Assembly (NCBI GenBank): GCA_965232255.1
Contig: OZ246962.1
Span: forward strand, 620,001-684,000
Direction of reading: 5' to 3'
DNA length: 64,000 bases
DNA from: Endozoicomonas sp965232255
GTDB lineage: Bacteria; Pseudomonadota; Gammaproteobacteria; Pseudomonadales; Endozoicomonadaceae
The stretch's first letter is position 1. Every line of letters begins with the position of its first letter. The translations under genes were made by a program, and so were the position numbers. This document shows, one piece after another, positions 52,087 through 60,920 of the stretch. The notes beneath the pieces are model-generated. The model saw nothing but the letters and a program-made list of their open reading frames with translations. It searched no databases and was not told the DNA's origin.

Positions 52087-52959
52087 TCAAATCACTGAGT
52101 CCGACGTTACGGGAGTAACCGGAAAGTCACTGGCTGGTGAGACAATTTCTTCTTGTGCAGCGATGGTCTGTAACTCCCACTCATCCCGACGAGATGTTTC
52201 CTTCAGGATGCCGTAACAAGCACTGTTACAGTGTCGAAAGGCGTCCATGGGCGTCCACCCTTTAAGCAAGCCACCGGTAAACAGTGCTGAAATCAAATCC
52301 CCAACACCCACCGGCTGGCGAGTAAAGTCCAGGTGCGGGCGTTGGGCGAGATAGCACTGATCACCAAGTGCCAGCATCATGGAAAAGCTGGTGGCCGAGA
52401 GACTGTGCAGGTGTTTTACCAACACCATCTTCGGTCCCTTGCTCAGCGCTACCTGGCAGGCGCGCACGGCATCTTCGAGGGAGTGAATGGCAACGCCGGT
52501 AAACTGGGTCAGCTCAAACTGATTCGGCACAATGACATCAGCAATCGGCATTACTTCGCGGATCAGATTCTCCGCCACGCCATCGGGAACGATGCAACCT
52601 TTCTCCGGCGAACCCATTACCGGGTCACAGACGTATATTGCCGCCGGATTTTGCCGTTTAACCTCACTGACCACCTCCACAATCGCCTGACACTGGTCGG
52701 CACTCCCCTGATAGCCGGAGATCACCGCCTGACACTCTTTTAATACATCGATGGCTGCCAGCCCGCTGGCCAGCTCACGAATGGTTTCGGCACCAAAGGC
52801 TGTGCCGCGCCACTTTTGGGGATACTGAGTGTGATTGGAGAATTGCACTGTGTGCAAGGGCCAGACTTCAAACCCCATGCGCTGCAGTGGAAACACCGCC
52901 GAGCTGTTACCTGCATGTCCATAAACCACATGGGACTGGATAGACAAAATGCCCTGCAT
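52087..52959 (-). CDS. pdxY: Pyridoxal kinase PdxY
   Basis: 290 residues. Phosphorylates pyridoxal to PLP (vitamin B6 salvage). ILSIQSHVVYGHAGNSSAVFPLQRMG at the N-terminus, YVCDPVMGS near 123, and the ATP/anion-hole QPVGVGDLISALFTGGLL near 225 are diagnostic. ATG 52959 follows a strong TAGGAG; the longer frame to 53034 is not needed. About 420 bases separate it from the phosphatase gene upstream. Confidence 0.95.
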   Translation of the reverse strand: MQGILSIQSHVVYGHAGNSSAVFPLQRMGFEVWPLHTVQFSNHTQYPQKWRGTAFGAETIRELASGLAAIDVLKECQAVISGYQGSADQCQAIVEVVSEVKRQNPAAIYVCDPVMGSPEKGCIVPDGVAENLIREVMPIADVIVPNQFELTQFTGVAIHSLEDAVRACQVALSKGPKMVLVKHLHSLSATSFSMMLALGDQCYLAQRPHLDFTRQPVGVGDLISALFTGGLLKGWTPMDAFRHCNSACYGILKETSRRDEWELQTIAAQEEIVSPASDFPVTPVTSDSVI

Positions 52960-53382
52960 ACGAACTCCTATCTTGCCGGTGAAAATGCCGCTGTTGCCAA
53001 AGGATCCGGCCAGCGGCATTTTCTGCCTTATCACAGTTTAAGCGCCGAAGTCGGCAACCTGCCGTCGAACCTGATCAGCACCTGTTTGATTGTCAATGCC
53101 CGGAATTGAACATACTGAGTTTGCCCACTTCCGGTTCACTGGCCATGAGCGTGCGCAGCATAAATAATTTGTTTGGTCGCACTCAGCTTGAACGGTGAAA
53201 AATTGTCGCGCAGATGGGCATATTCTCACGACCCCGATCGACCGCAAGAATATACTGTGTCAGGCTATTGATGCCAATGCCCAAGAAGTCCGGTTATGCA
53301 ATCAGTTATCCAAAGCATCCTGTTCTTTGGCTGTTGTGATTGCTATCCATTTCGTTCCGGTAACTATTTCTATAGCTACTGT
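52960..53382. other. Intergenic region upstream of pdxY (423 bp)
   Basis: Short frames only, none recognisable. Presumably holds a pdxY promoter. Confidence 0.4.
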
Positions 53383-54225
53383 TTATATAACTGCCGTTGT
53401 GTTTATAACCTCCGTGATATAGGTCTTGATTAACCCGGCAATGCTTGGATCATCATTGCCACCTATCTGCATGTCAGCGTGAGTGAGCAGCGCATCGCTG
53501 CTGTGCCCCATGGCTACGCCCAGTCCGGCCATTTGCACCATGCTGATGTCGTTATCGTTATCTCCTACGGCAATGATCGATTCCGGACCAATCCCCCACT
53601 GTCTTGCCAGCTTCAGCAACGTGCTGCCTTTGCTATTGCCACCGTTGGCCACGTCCATACGGTCTGCCCAGGAGCGCTCACAACTGAGGCCCGACAACGT
53701 AGCGATGTGTTGGTAAGCGTCCAGAAACGTTGGCTGATCGGGGTGGGACAGCACAAATTTATGAATGGCTTTTGCTGACTCCATTACCTGCAAAGCGTCG
53801 TCAATCTGACGTATATGTGGGCGGACCACCTCGGGCTGTCTGTTGGCCCACTGGCACAACTTGGCCATATGAGGACTGAGCACCTCGTAAGTCATGGCGT
53901 CTTCCACATACATCAGAATCTGCAAATCACGCTCACGGGCAATGCGAATAATCTCTCGAGCCTGGTCTTTACTCAGCGGATTGCTATACACCGGTTCGGG
54001 CTGACTGAAATCCATGATGTAAGCACCGTTGCAGCACACTGCCGGGGTATCAAGACCCAGCTCGTAATGGTAGGGGCGCGCTGCGACGTGGTGGCGGCCG
54101 GTGGCCAGCACCACTTTGATCCCCAGCTCGCGAGCAGCCAGAATCGCCGTTTTGGACTCAGGCAGAATCTCACCTTTACTGTTGAGCAAGGTTCCGTCCA
54201 GGTCAAAGGCTAGTAGTTGGATCAT
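53383..54225 (-). CDS. ybhA: HAD phosphatase, YbhA-like (pyridoxal-phosphate phosphatase)
   Basis: 280 residues. HAD motif I LLAFDLDGTLLNS, motif II VLATGRHHVAARPYHYELGLDTPAVCCNGAYI, later GGNSKGSTLL and motif IV VGDNDNDISMVQMAGLGVAMG. TGRHHVAxxP and DTPAxCCNG are shared with E. coli YbhA, which removes phosphate from PLP and some sugar phosphates. Its position upstream of pdxY supports a B6 role. ATG 54225 with AAGGA; it lies 103 bases after the HPr gene and may be the distal part of the ula transcript. Confidence 0.82.
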   Translation of the reverse strand: MIQLLAFDLDGTLLNSKGEILPESKTAILAARELGIKVVLATGRHHVAARPYHYELGLDTPAVCCNGAYIMDFSQPEPVYSNPLSKDQAREIIRIARERDLQILMYVEDAMTYEVLSPHMAKLCQWANRQPEVVRPHIRQIDDALQVMESAKAIHKFVLSHPDQPTFLDAYQHIATLSGLSCERSWADRMDVANGGNSKGSTLLKLARQWGIGPESIIAVGDNDNDISMVQMAGLGVAMGHSSDALLTHADMQIGGNDDPSIAGLIKTYITEVINTTAVI

Positions 54226-54328
54226 CAATAATCAGTCCTTTTTGCAGCAGAAAGTCATTATTGATCGCGGGTATCAATAATGGCTCTCACACGAAAGCCG
54301 CCACTAGCGGCTTTCATATCATACGACA

Positions 54329-54589
54329 CTATCCTTCTAATTTAGTGACGAAATCAGTCAAAAAGACGATAGCCTCAGCTTCGTCGGCACCATCGGCGCG
54401 AATCTGAATTACGTCGTCTTTACAGATGCCGGCGGCCATCAGTTTCATCAGGCTTTTGCCGTTCACGGTTTTGTCACCTTTTTGCACCGTAATGTCACAC
54501 TCAAATTGCTTGCAGGCTTGCACAAAGTTTTTCCCAGGACGAGTGTGCAGCCCATTCTCGTTAGTAATGGTGACTTCAGTGAATTGCAT
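54329..54589 (-). CDS. HPr-like phosphocarrier protein of the ula operon
   Basis: 86 residues. The active His15 is in NGLHTRPG; the regulatory Ser46 region is GKSLMKLM. It passes phosphate from enzyme I to EIIA proteins. It is the last gene of the ula cluster, 39 bases after ulaF with its own AAAGGA site, so it probably serves the ascorbate IIA protein UlaC. Whether the genome has a separate general ptsH cannot be seen here. Confidence 0.93.
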   Translation of the reverse strand: MQFTEVTITNENGLHTRPGKNFVQACKQFECDITVQKGDKTVNGKSLMKLMAAGICKDDVIQIRADGADEAEAIVFLTDFVTKLEG

Positions 54590-54628
54590 GTTGTGAGTCC
54601 TTTAACAAATTAAACGTCAGTTAACGTA

Positions 54629-55318
54629 TTATTTCTGACCATAGTAGGCATTGGCACCGTGCTTGCGTAGATAATGCTTGTTCAGCAGCACCGGGTCGAT
54701 ATCCGACAGTCGTGGATTAATGGTGATGGCACGAAAAGCCATTTTTGCCACCTCTTCCATCACCACCGCGTTATGTACTGCATCCATGGCGGTTTTGCCC
54801 CAGGAAAATGGGCCATGCTGGAAAACAATAATGCCAGGGATCGCCATGGGATCACGCTTGGCGATGGTTTCAATGATGACCTTGCCAGTTTCGTATTCGT
54901 ACTCGCCGTTGATCTCATCGCTGGTCAACGCACGGGTGCAGGGAATTTCACCGTAAAAGTAATCGGCATGTGTCGTACCCAGCGCAGGTACAGCACAACC
55001 TGCCTGTGCCCAGGAGGTAACATAGGTGGAGTGGGTGTGTACCACGCCACCTAACTGCTCATAGGCTTTATACAGCGCCAGATGGGTTGGGGTATCCGAC
55101 GACGGGCTCAGTTTGCCTTCCACCACATTGCCGTCCAGGTCCACCACCACCATATCGTCGGCGCTCATGTTGTCGTAGCTGACGCCGCTGGGTTTGATCA
55201 CCACCAGCTCGCGGTTGCTGTCGATAGCACTGACATTGCCCCAGGTAAAAGTCACGAGTCCGTGGCGGGGCAATTCCAGGTTTGCGCTCAGGACGTCGTC
55301 TTTCAATGCTTCCAACAT
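54629..55318 (-). CDS. ulaF: L-ribulose-5-phosphate 4-epimerase UlaF
   Basis: 229 residues, class II aldolase/AraD family. TFTWGNVSAID, VIKPSGVSYDNM, VHTHSTYVTSWAQAG (zinc His pair), HADYFYGEIPCTR and HGPFSWGKTA match UlaF/AraD. Last catabolic step of the pathway, giving D-xylulose-5-phosphate. It starts 2 bases before the ulaE stop, so it is coupled to it. Confidence 0.94.
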   Translation of the reverse strand: MLEALKDDVLSANLELPRHGLVTFTWGNVSAIDSNRELVVIKPSGVSYDNMSADDMVVVDLDGNVVEGKLSPSSDTPTHLALYKAYEQLGGVVHTHSTYVTSWAQAGCAVPALGTTHADYFYGEIPCTRALTSDEINGEYEYETGKVIIETIAKRDPMAIPGIIVFQHGPFSWGKTAMDAVHNAVVMEEVAKMAFRAITINPRLSDIDPVLLNKHYLRKHGANAYYGQK

Positions 55319-55320
55319 GG

Positions 55321-56178
55321 TTACAGCCCTTTTGTTTGCCAGCCGGCTTCTTGCATTTTGTCCAATACCCAGGCACGGGCATTTTTTACTTCCTGAATCG
55401 GATTTTCGGCGCTCTCAGTCCACATCTCGATCAGGAACGGTCCCTGGTAATTCAGGGTACGCAGCCTGGTGAATGCCTTGATAAAATCCACTGTGCCTTC
55501 ACCGAAAGGAACGTTCTTGAACACACCAGGGCGCGTGTCTTTAACGTGTACGGCGACCATGTGGCCCTTACCTACTGCCAGTTCAGCATCCAGGTCGTTG
55601 TCCCAGGCAGAGAGATTGCCGATATCCGGGTAGATCTTGAAGCAGTGGCTGTTGAATTCGTTGACATAAGCCATGCCCTTGGTGATGGAGTTGATCAGCT
55701 CGGTGTCCATGATCTCCACCGCCAGCATGACGTTCATGCGCTCGGCCCAGGTAATGCCCTGGCGCAACCCTTCTTTAAACAGCGCCAGAGTCTGTTCATT
55801 ACCCGGCTCGTAATAGACGTCATAGCCCGCCAATTGCACAGTACGGATGCCAGTATCTGCTGCCAGTTCAATGGCTTTGCGCAGGATTTCCAGACCTTTT
55901 GCCCGGGTTTCGGGATTTTCACTGCCCAAAGGAAAACGACGATGACCGCTCAGGCACATGGTGGGAACATACACGCGGGTTTCAGCAATGGCGTCACGAA
56001 ACTCCTGACGCTCACGGCGAGTCCAGTCCAGCCGGGCCAGACGCTCATCGGTTTCGTCCACCGAGATTTCGACAAAATCGAATCCGGCATCCCGCGCTGC
56101 GGCCAATCGCTCGTACCAGCTGGTGCCCCCCGGCAGTGCCTTTTCGTAAATACCCAATGGAATGGTTTTGTTGATCAT
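55321..56178 (-). CDS. ulaE: L-xylulose-5-phosphate 3-epimerase UlaE
   Basis: 285 residues, AP-endonuclease-2-type TIM barrel. MINKTIPLGIYEKALPGGTSWYERL, CLSGHRRFPLGS, LAGYDVYYEPG, AVEIMDTELINSI, HVKDTRPGVFKNVPFGEGTVDF are as in E. coli UlaE (284 aa). ATG 56178 with GGAGA. A 185-bp gap with a hairpin separates it from ulaD, unusually wide for this operon. Confidence 0.95.
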   Translation of the reverse strand: MINKTIPLGIYEKALPGGTSWYERLAAARDAGFDFVEISVDETDERLARLDWTRRERQEFRDAIAETRVYVPTMCLSGHRRFPLGSENPETRAKGLEILRKAIELAADTGIRTVQLAGYDVYYEPGNEQTLALFKEGLRQGITWAERMNVMLAVEIMDTELINSITKGMAYVNEFNSHCFKIYPDIGNLSAWDNDLDAELAVGKGHMVAVHVKDTRPGVFKNVPFGEGTVDFIKAFTRLRTLNYQGPFLIEMWTESAENPIQEVKNARAWVLDKMQEAGWQTKGL

Positions 56179-56192
56179 CACTTGTCTCCAGA

Positions 56193-56211
56193 AGGAGGAC
56201 TTACATCCTCC
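56193..56211 (-). promoter_or_regulatory. Hairpin upstream of ulaE
   Basis: GGAGGA-TGTAAG-TCCTCC stem-loop 15 bases before the ulaE start. A very similar one (GGAGGC...GCCTCC) precedes ulaA at 59432-59448. Both are followed by TTC. Possible processing or translation-control element. Confidence 0.5.
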
Positions 56212-56249
56212 GGAACATCCTCGGGGACATGGCAATCAGATTCATGCCG

Positions 56250-56285
56250 TTGCTCAACAAAGCACTTTTGCTCAACAAAGCACTT
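56250..56285. repeat. 18-bp tandem duplication in the ulaD-ulaE gap
   Basis: TTGCTCAACAAAGCACTT occurs twice head to tail. Confidence 0.85.
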
Positions 56286-56363
56286 TGCCCGCATTCTGCG
56301 ACGGGCTCACACTGAGCGCAGTATCCTGTTATCTTCTTGTCTGTCACTTCCCCTGGCTTGCTA

Positions 56364-57023
56364 TTAGCCCCACAGTTCAGCAATGGTTTGCTTGAATTGC
56401 GCCGCAGCAGTGGCCGGGCATTGCGCGTCCCGAATGCTGCGACCTGCAATGAATACGTGGATGGGAATGCCTTTGAACAAGTGCAGGTCTTCCATGGCCA
56501 GCCCACCGGTTACCGTCACTTTGAAGCCCATATCCGCCAGTTTGCGTACGGTATTGATGTCACTTTCACCCCAAGCGACACCAGCCGCCTGAGCGTCACG
56601 GCTGCGGTGATATACCACCTGCTCGATACCGGCTTCGCGCCAGGCTTTGGCCTGGTCCCAGGTCCAGTAGCCGGTCAGTTCAATTTGTATGTCGCCACCC
56701 TTTTTGGCTTGAGCTTCCTTGATGGCGGATTTCACCGTGTTGATGTCGGCGCAGCAGATAACAGTGGTCCAGTCGGCACCGGCATCGAAGCACATTTTCG
56801 CCAAAATGCTGCCAGCGTCAGCGATTTTAGCGTCGGCCAGGATAATCTTTTCCGGATAGAGCGCCTTGAGGTCACGCACTACCGAGATGCCCTCGGCAAT
56901 GCATAAAATAGTGCCTACTTCGATAACGTCGATGTGCTCATGAACCAGCCGAGTGCTTTTCAGGGCGTCGGCCAAACATTGGTTATCCAGGGCTACCTGC
57001 AACAAAGGAAGGGTTTTGGACAT
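56364..57023 (-). CDS. ulaD: 3-keto-L-gulonate-6-phosphate decarboxylase UlaD
   Basis: 219 residues, OMPDC-superfamily TIM barrel. PLLQVALDNQ, IDVIEVGTILCIAEG, ILADAKIADAG (metal/catalytic Asp-Lys-Asp), IELTGYWTWDQA and VTGGLAMED. Makes L-xylulose-5-phosphate and CO2. AGGAG precedes the ATG; it lies 45 bases after ulaC. Confidence 0.96.
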   Translation of the reverse strand: MSKTLPLLQVALDNQCLADALKSTRLVHEHIDVIEVGTILCIAEGISVVRDLKALYPEKIILADAKIADAGSILAKMCFDAGADWTTVICCADINTVKSAIKEAQAKKGGDIQIELTGYWTWDQAKAWREAGIEQVVYHRSRDAQAAGVAWGESDINTVRKLADMGFKVTVTGGLAMEDLHLFKGIPIHVFIAGRSIRDAQCPATAAAQFKQTIAELWG

Positions 57024-57068
57024 GAGAGTTACTCCTGAAATGGGATAAATCTTGTTGTTAGTGGCGCA

Positions 57069-57539
57069 TCAGGCAGTGGCAACGGCTTCAGCCTGTTCGA
57101 TCAGGGCGATGACTTCTGCTGGCGTTCTGGCTGCGCGCAGACGATCAAAGTTGTCTTCATCTTCAAAAAGGTTCACGACCTGGGTGATGCCGCCAACATT
57201 GTGGGACTCCTGATCCACAGCCGCGAGGGTAATCAGAATATCGATCGGGTCGTTGTCCTCGTCACCAAAGACCACTGGCTCTTTCAGGGTGACCAGGGCG
57301 AAGCCGTTTTTCAGCACCCCTTCTTCCGGACGACCGTGGGGCATCGCTAGGCCTGGTGCCAGCAGGTAATAAGGGCCAAACTGGGCAGTGCCGTCGAGAA
57401 TTGCGCCGTAGTAGCGCTCATCTACTACGCCGGCTTTGACCAGCAGGTCAGTGCCAAGCTTGACGGCGCTCTGCCAGTCTTTAGCTTCGGCCTGCAAGGC
57501 GATAGAGTCGTTGGCGATCAGGGAGTCTTTCAAAGTCAT
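57069..57539 (-). CDS. ulaC: Ascorbate PTS EIIA component UlaC
   Basis: 156 residues, mannitol/fructose-type EIIA. The phosphorylated His is in GLAMPHGRPEEGV near 69; FALVTLKEPVVFG and VDQESHNVGGITQVVNLFED are typical. It passes phosphate from HPr to UlaB. ATG 57539 aligns with E. coli UlaC; a GTG at 57617 extends over the end of ulaB. The bases before the ATG are pyrimidine-rich (CCTCCCC), not a good SD, so translation may rely on coupling to ulaB. Confidence 0.94.
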   Translation of the reverse strand: MTLKDSLIANDSIALQAEAKDWQSAVKLGTDLLVKAGVVDERYYGAILDGTAQFGPYYLLAPGLAMPHGRPEEGVLKNGFALVTLKEPVVFGDEDNDPIDILITLAAVDQESHNVGGITQVVNLFEDEDNFDRLRAARTPAEVIALIEQAEAVATA

Positions 57540-57603
57540 GGGGAGGAAACCTGTACTCAAGGCGGCCTTTCGCCAGAAAGGCCACCGGGTCATCTCAGAA
57601 CAC

Positions 57604-57906
57604 TCAGCGAATGTCACCAGGGAAGTGCTGCTCGATCACCTCCATCAGCTTCGGACCGAAATCCTGTTCAGACAGCAGGTTCTTGACGCCCACTACGTGC
57701 TTGCCTTGTGGCACAGCGATATCGGCAGCCAGATGAGTAGAGGCGACGATGATGTCAGCACTGCCCATCATGGACTTGTACTCACCGAAGGCGCAGGAAT
57801 TCAGCTCATGGTCGATGTTGCTCTTTTTCAGGAAGCCGCCCATCTTCATCTTCAGAACCATGCTGGAACCCTGACCGTTACCACATACTGCTAATACACG
57901 TACCAT
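57604..57906 (-). CDS. ulaB: Ascorbate PTS EIIB component UlaB
   Basis: 100 residues. MVRVLAVCGNGQGSSMVLKMK has the phosphorylated Cys8 in the P-loop-like CGNGQGSS; the fold is the Rossmann-like EIIB of the ascorbate/galactitol families. ATG 57906 follows GAGGA. It phosphorylates L-ascorbate during uptake with UlaA. Confidence 0.95.
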   Translation of the reverse strand: MVRVLAVCGNGQGSSMVLKMKMGGFLKKSNIDHELNSCAFGEYKSMMGSADIIVASTHLAADIAVPQGKHVVGVKNLLSEQDFGPKLMEVIEQHFPGDIR

Positions 57907-57965
57907 GTTGTTTATCCTCAAATAATTTGCTTACTTGTTTAATCGTTAATGAATCGTCGTTTATC

Positions 57966-59366
57966 TCAGGCGGAGGCTAATTCAGCTTTTTTCTCGGCAT
58001 CGTCGGCCGCCCGCAGTGCCTTGCCGGCCCGCAGCATATACACCAGCGCACCAGCGAAAATGAGCACGATGAACATGGGAGAGAAACGCATGCCCTGCAT
58101 AAATGCAGGCACCAGGGTGACGAAGTCGAACATGCCCAGCCAACCGTCTTTCAATCCAGCCAGAGATACCGCCCAGGCACCACCAAAGGCTTGCAGTAAA
58201 CCGGAGCACAGGCAGATCTTCCACGCTGCACGCCAGCCGCCGAAGTGGTTGGCAAAGACGCCGATGACGGCGTTGTCGAAGAACATGGGAATAAAGCCAG
58301 GGATGATCAGGTATGGAGAACCGATTGCGATCAGCAGTGCAACGCCGGAGAGCATGCCAACGGCACCGCACACAAAGCCAAAGACCACAGCGTTAGGTGC
58401 AAAGCCGAACACAGCGGCACAGTCCACAGCCACCACGGCACCTGGCACCAGTCGCTCAGAGATACCCTGGAAAGAGGTGGTCAGCTCGGCCACAAACATA
58501 CGCACACCCTGGACGATCATGGTCATACACACAGCGAACATCATGCCGGTGTTAAAGATGTGGATCAGCCAATGGGTACTGCCCGCCATGGTGGTGACCT
58601 GGTCTTTGCCGAGAGAGAACATGATGCCGCCGAAGAACACCAACATAACGATGGCTGTTGCTGCTACGTTGTCGTTGAAAATTTTCAACCAGCCTGGCAT
58701 TTCAACGTCGTCTACCTGCTCCTCTTTATTGCCCAGGTATGGCGCAATTTTCGACGCCAGCCAGCAACCGAACATCTGCTGATGACCAATACTGAAACCA
58801 GCGCCGCCGGTTACTTCTTCGGTGGGCTTGAACACCATATTGGTGGTAATGCCCCAGTAAAGTGCGGTGATAGTGCCAGCCAGCAAGATGGTTGCCATCA
58901 TACTGGTGTCCATGACCGAGTAAATCACCCAGGCAAAGATACCGGCTTGCTGAAACATGATATGACCAGAGAGCATCACGGTACGGATACCGGTGAGGCG
59001 TTTGAACATGACCAGGGCAATGTTCAGAGCCAGGGCAAACAGAACGGTGTAGCCAACCCAGGAGTAGGCATCCCCCATGGCATCCATGGTGGCCATCATG
59101 CCCGCATAAGGGTCAAGAATGGTCCCGGTCAGGCCGTAGGTGGTAGACAACGCATTGAGGATTGGCCGGAAGGTAGAGATCAACAAACCGGCGCCCTGTT
59201 GCAACAACATGAAGCCGACAATGGTTTTGATAGTACCGGCGATCACCTTGTCAGCAGACTGACGCATGGCAATGTAGCCAATCATGGTGACGATGCCGAG
59301 CAGCAACGGTGCCTTGGTGAGCACCTGGCTGTAGAAAACGGTAAAAATCGAATAGATGAATTCCAT
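57966..59366 (-). CDS. ulaA: Ascorbate PTS EIIC permease UlaA
   Basis: 466 residues, about 11 transmembrane helices. Family landmarks GGAGFSIGHQQMFGCWLAS, GMMFAVCMTMIVQGVRMFVAELTTSFQGISERLVPGAVVAVDC and IIPGFIPMFFDNAVIGVFANHFGGW match E. coli UlaA (465 aa). It is the inner-membrane channel that brings in L-ascorbate as its 6-phosphate. Confidence 0.97.
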   Translation of the reverse strand: MEFIYSIFTVFYSQVLTKAPLLLGIVTMIGYIAMRQSADKVIAGTIKTIVGFMLLQQGAGLLISTFRPILNALSTTYGLTGTILDPYAGMMATMDAMGDAYSWVGYTVLFALALNIALVMFKRLTGIRTVMLSGHIMFQQAGIFAWVIYSVMDTSMMATILLAGTITALYWGITTNMVFKPTEEVTGGAGFSIGHQQMFGCWLASKIAPYLGNKEEQVDDVEMPGWLKIFNDNVAATAIVMLVFFGGIMFSLGKDQVTTMAGSTHWLIHIFNTGMMFAVCMTMIVQGVRMFVAELTTSFQGISERLVPGAVVAVDCAAVFGFAPNAVVFGFVCGAVGMLSGVALLIAIGSPYLIIPGFIPMFFDNAVIGVFANHFGGWRAAWKICLCSGLLQAFGGAWAVSLAGLKDGWLGMFDFVTLVPAFMQGMRFSPMFIVLIFAGALVYMLRAGKALRAADDAEKKAELASA

Positions 59367-59431
59367 TCGCTTGTCCTCTTACTTAACCTTCAACTGTCGT
59401 ACGAAGGAAAAACAGATCCGCTTTTCAGGAA

Positions 59432-59448
59432 GGAGGCGCACTGCCTCC
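59432..59448 (-). promoter_or_regulatory. Hairpin in the ulaG-ulaA gap
   Basis: GGAGGC-AGTGC-GCCTCC stem-loop between ulaG and ulaA, matching the one before ulaE. Could end or stabilise the ulaG part of the transcript. Confidence 0.5.
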
Positions 59449-59475
59449 GGTTAGCTAACCTTGATGAATCAAGCC

Positions 59476-60540
59476 TTACAGGAAAGAGGGAAACGGCAGG
59501 TCGGGCTCGATGGTGAAACAGTCGTCAAAACCGCGCGGGTGTTGATAATCCACACGTCCAGCGTCGGTTGGATAGGTGTACTTGCCGCCTACTTGCCAGA
59601 AGAACGGCGTAAAGTCGTATTGCAGACGATCTTTTTTCATATCCCACAGGACTTTGATCTCGCGGGTATCGGCCTGGAAGTTGGACCAGATGTCGTGGTG
59701 GAAAGGCATCACCACTTTCGTTCTTAGCGACTCAGCCATACGCAGGATGTCAGAGGCAGTCATCTTGTCGGTGATGCCGCGTGGGTTTTCACCGAATGAA
59801 CCCAGGGCCACATCAATCTCATGCTCGTTACCGTGTTTGGCGTAGTAGTTGGAGTAGTGAGAATCACCGCTGTGATAAAGGTTGCCGCCCGGAGTCTTGA
59901 TCAGGTAGTTGACGGCGCGTAGATCCATGCCATCAGGCAGCTGGTTCCTTGCTTCAACGCCTTCGGGCAGCGTGATGAGGGCGGTACGGTCAAAGGATTC
60001 CAGGGCCAGAATTTCAATATCGCCTACTTTTATGCGGTCGCCAGGCTTGACGGTGATACAGCGCTCGGCAGGTACGCCCCATTTGGTCCACATTTTTACG
60101 CACGCTTCCGGGCCAATGAACGGCACGTCATCGTCGCAGTTTTGTAATACCGCAGCCGCAACATTGATGTCGATATGGTCGTTGTGGTCGTGGGTGGCGA
60201 GGATCGCATCAACTTCTTTGATGCCAAACGGGTCGAGCACAAAAGGCGTGGTGCGCAGGTTGGGTTGCAGCTTTTCTACACCCGCCATACGCTGCATCTG
60301 ATGCTGTTTTTTCATTAACGGATTGCCGTGAGTCCGTTTGCCGGTGCCGCACCAGAAGTCGATACAGAGATTGGTATTGCCTTCAGACTTGATCCAGATG
60401 CCAGTGCAGCCGAGCCACCACATGGCAAATGTGCCAGGAGCGACAGTTTCCTGCTCAATCTCTTCATTCAGCCAGGTGCCCCATTCCGGAAAGGTGTCCA
60501 GAATCCAGGATTCTCGGGTAATGTCACTTACAAGGCTCAT
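59476..60540 (-). CDS. ulaG: L-ascorbate-6-phosphate lactonase UlaG
   Basis: 354 residues, metallo-beta-lactamase fold. ATHDHNDHIDINVAAA carries the HxHxDH metal motif; WWLGCTGIWIKSEG, YHSGDSHYSNYY and VMPFHHDIWSNF are also conserved. Opens the lactone of ascorbate-6-phosphate to 3-keto-L-gulonate-6-phosphate. ATG 60540 with GGAGGA. Here it is the first gene of the operon, whereas in E. coli it is divergent from ulaABCDEF. Confidence 0.97.
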   Translation of the reverse strand: MSLVSDITRESWILDTFPEWGTWLNEEIEQETVAPGTFAMWWLGCTGIWIKSEGNTNLCIDFWCGTGKRTHGNPLMKKQHQMQRMAGVEKLQPNLRTTPFVLDPFGIKEVDAILATHDHNDHIDINVAAAVLQNCDDDVPFIGPEACVKMWTKWGVPAERCITVKPGDRIKVGDIEILALESFDRTALITLPEGVEARNQLPDGMDLRAVNYLIKTPGGNLYHSGDSHYSNYYAKHGNEHEIDVALGSFGENPRGITDKMTASDILRMAESLRTKVVMPFHHDIWSNFQADTREIKVLWDMKKDRLQYDFTPFFWQVGGKYTYPTDAGRVDYQHPRGFDDCFTIEPDLPFPSFL

Positions 60541-60920
60541 CAGACTATCCTCCAACTTTCAACAATGAAAAATTTTGTTTCTTTTCGTTGATATATCATG
60601 AGAGGATGACAACTCTAATGATTAAAAATGACAAATAAAAGTGATCCAAATCAATAATAATCATTTTAGATCATCAAAGGACTATGGCCTTATCTTTGTA
60701 GGGCTTGTAGGTTATTAGCACGGTAAAAAACCTTAAAAAATTTTTATTCAACTGCTAAAATGCTAAAATTCTGAATCACGCACCAACAAACAGTCATTTT
60801 TGAGCATAAAGAACCATTTACAATCATGCCTACGACTATGATAATGACTCCGCCATTCATGGTGGAAAGTAAGGTGTCAACTAACGGGTCTGTTTCGCCT
60901 CAACTTCGAGTTTTACGACT
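60541..60920. promoter_or_regulatory. Divergent ulaG/ulaR control region
   Basis: 380 A+T-rich bases. A CRP-like half-pair GTGA-TCCAAA-TCAA lies at 60641-60654. Read towards ulaG, a -10-like TATATC lies near 60593, which would put the CRP site about 60 bases upstream of transcription start, a normal class I position. Two ATGACAA copies (60606-60612 and 60628-60634) may belong to a UlaR operator. Confidence 0.5.

Noticed and set aside
58245..59516. 423-codon open frame opposite ulaA
   Set aside because: His/Gly-rich translation typical of the antisense of a membrane protein; ulaA is certain.
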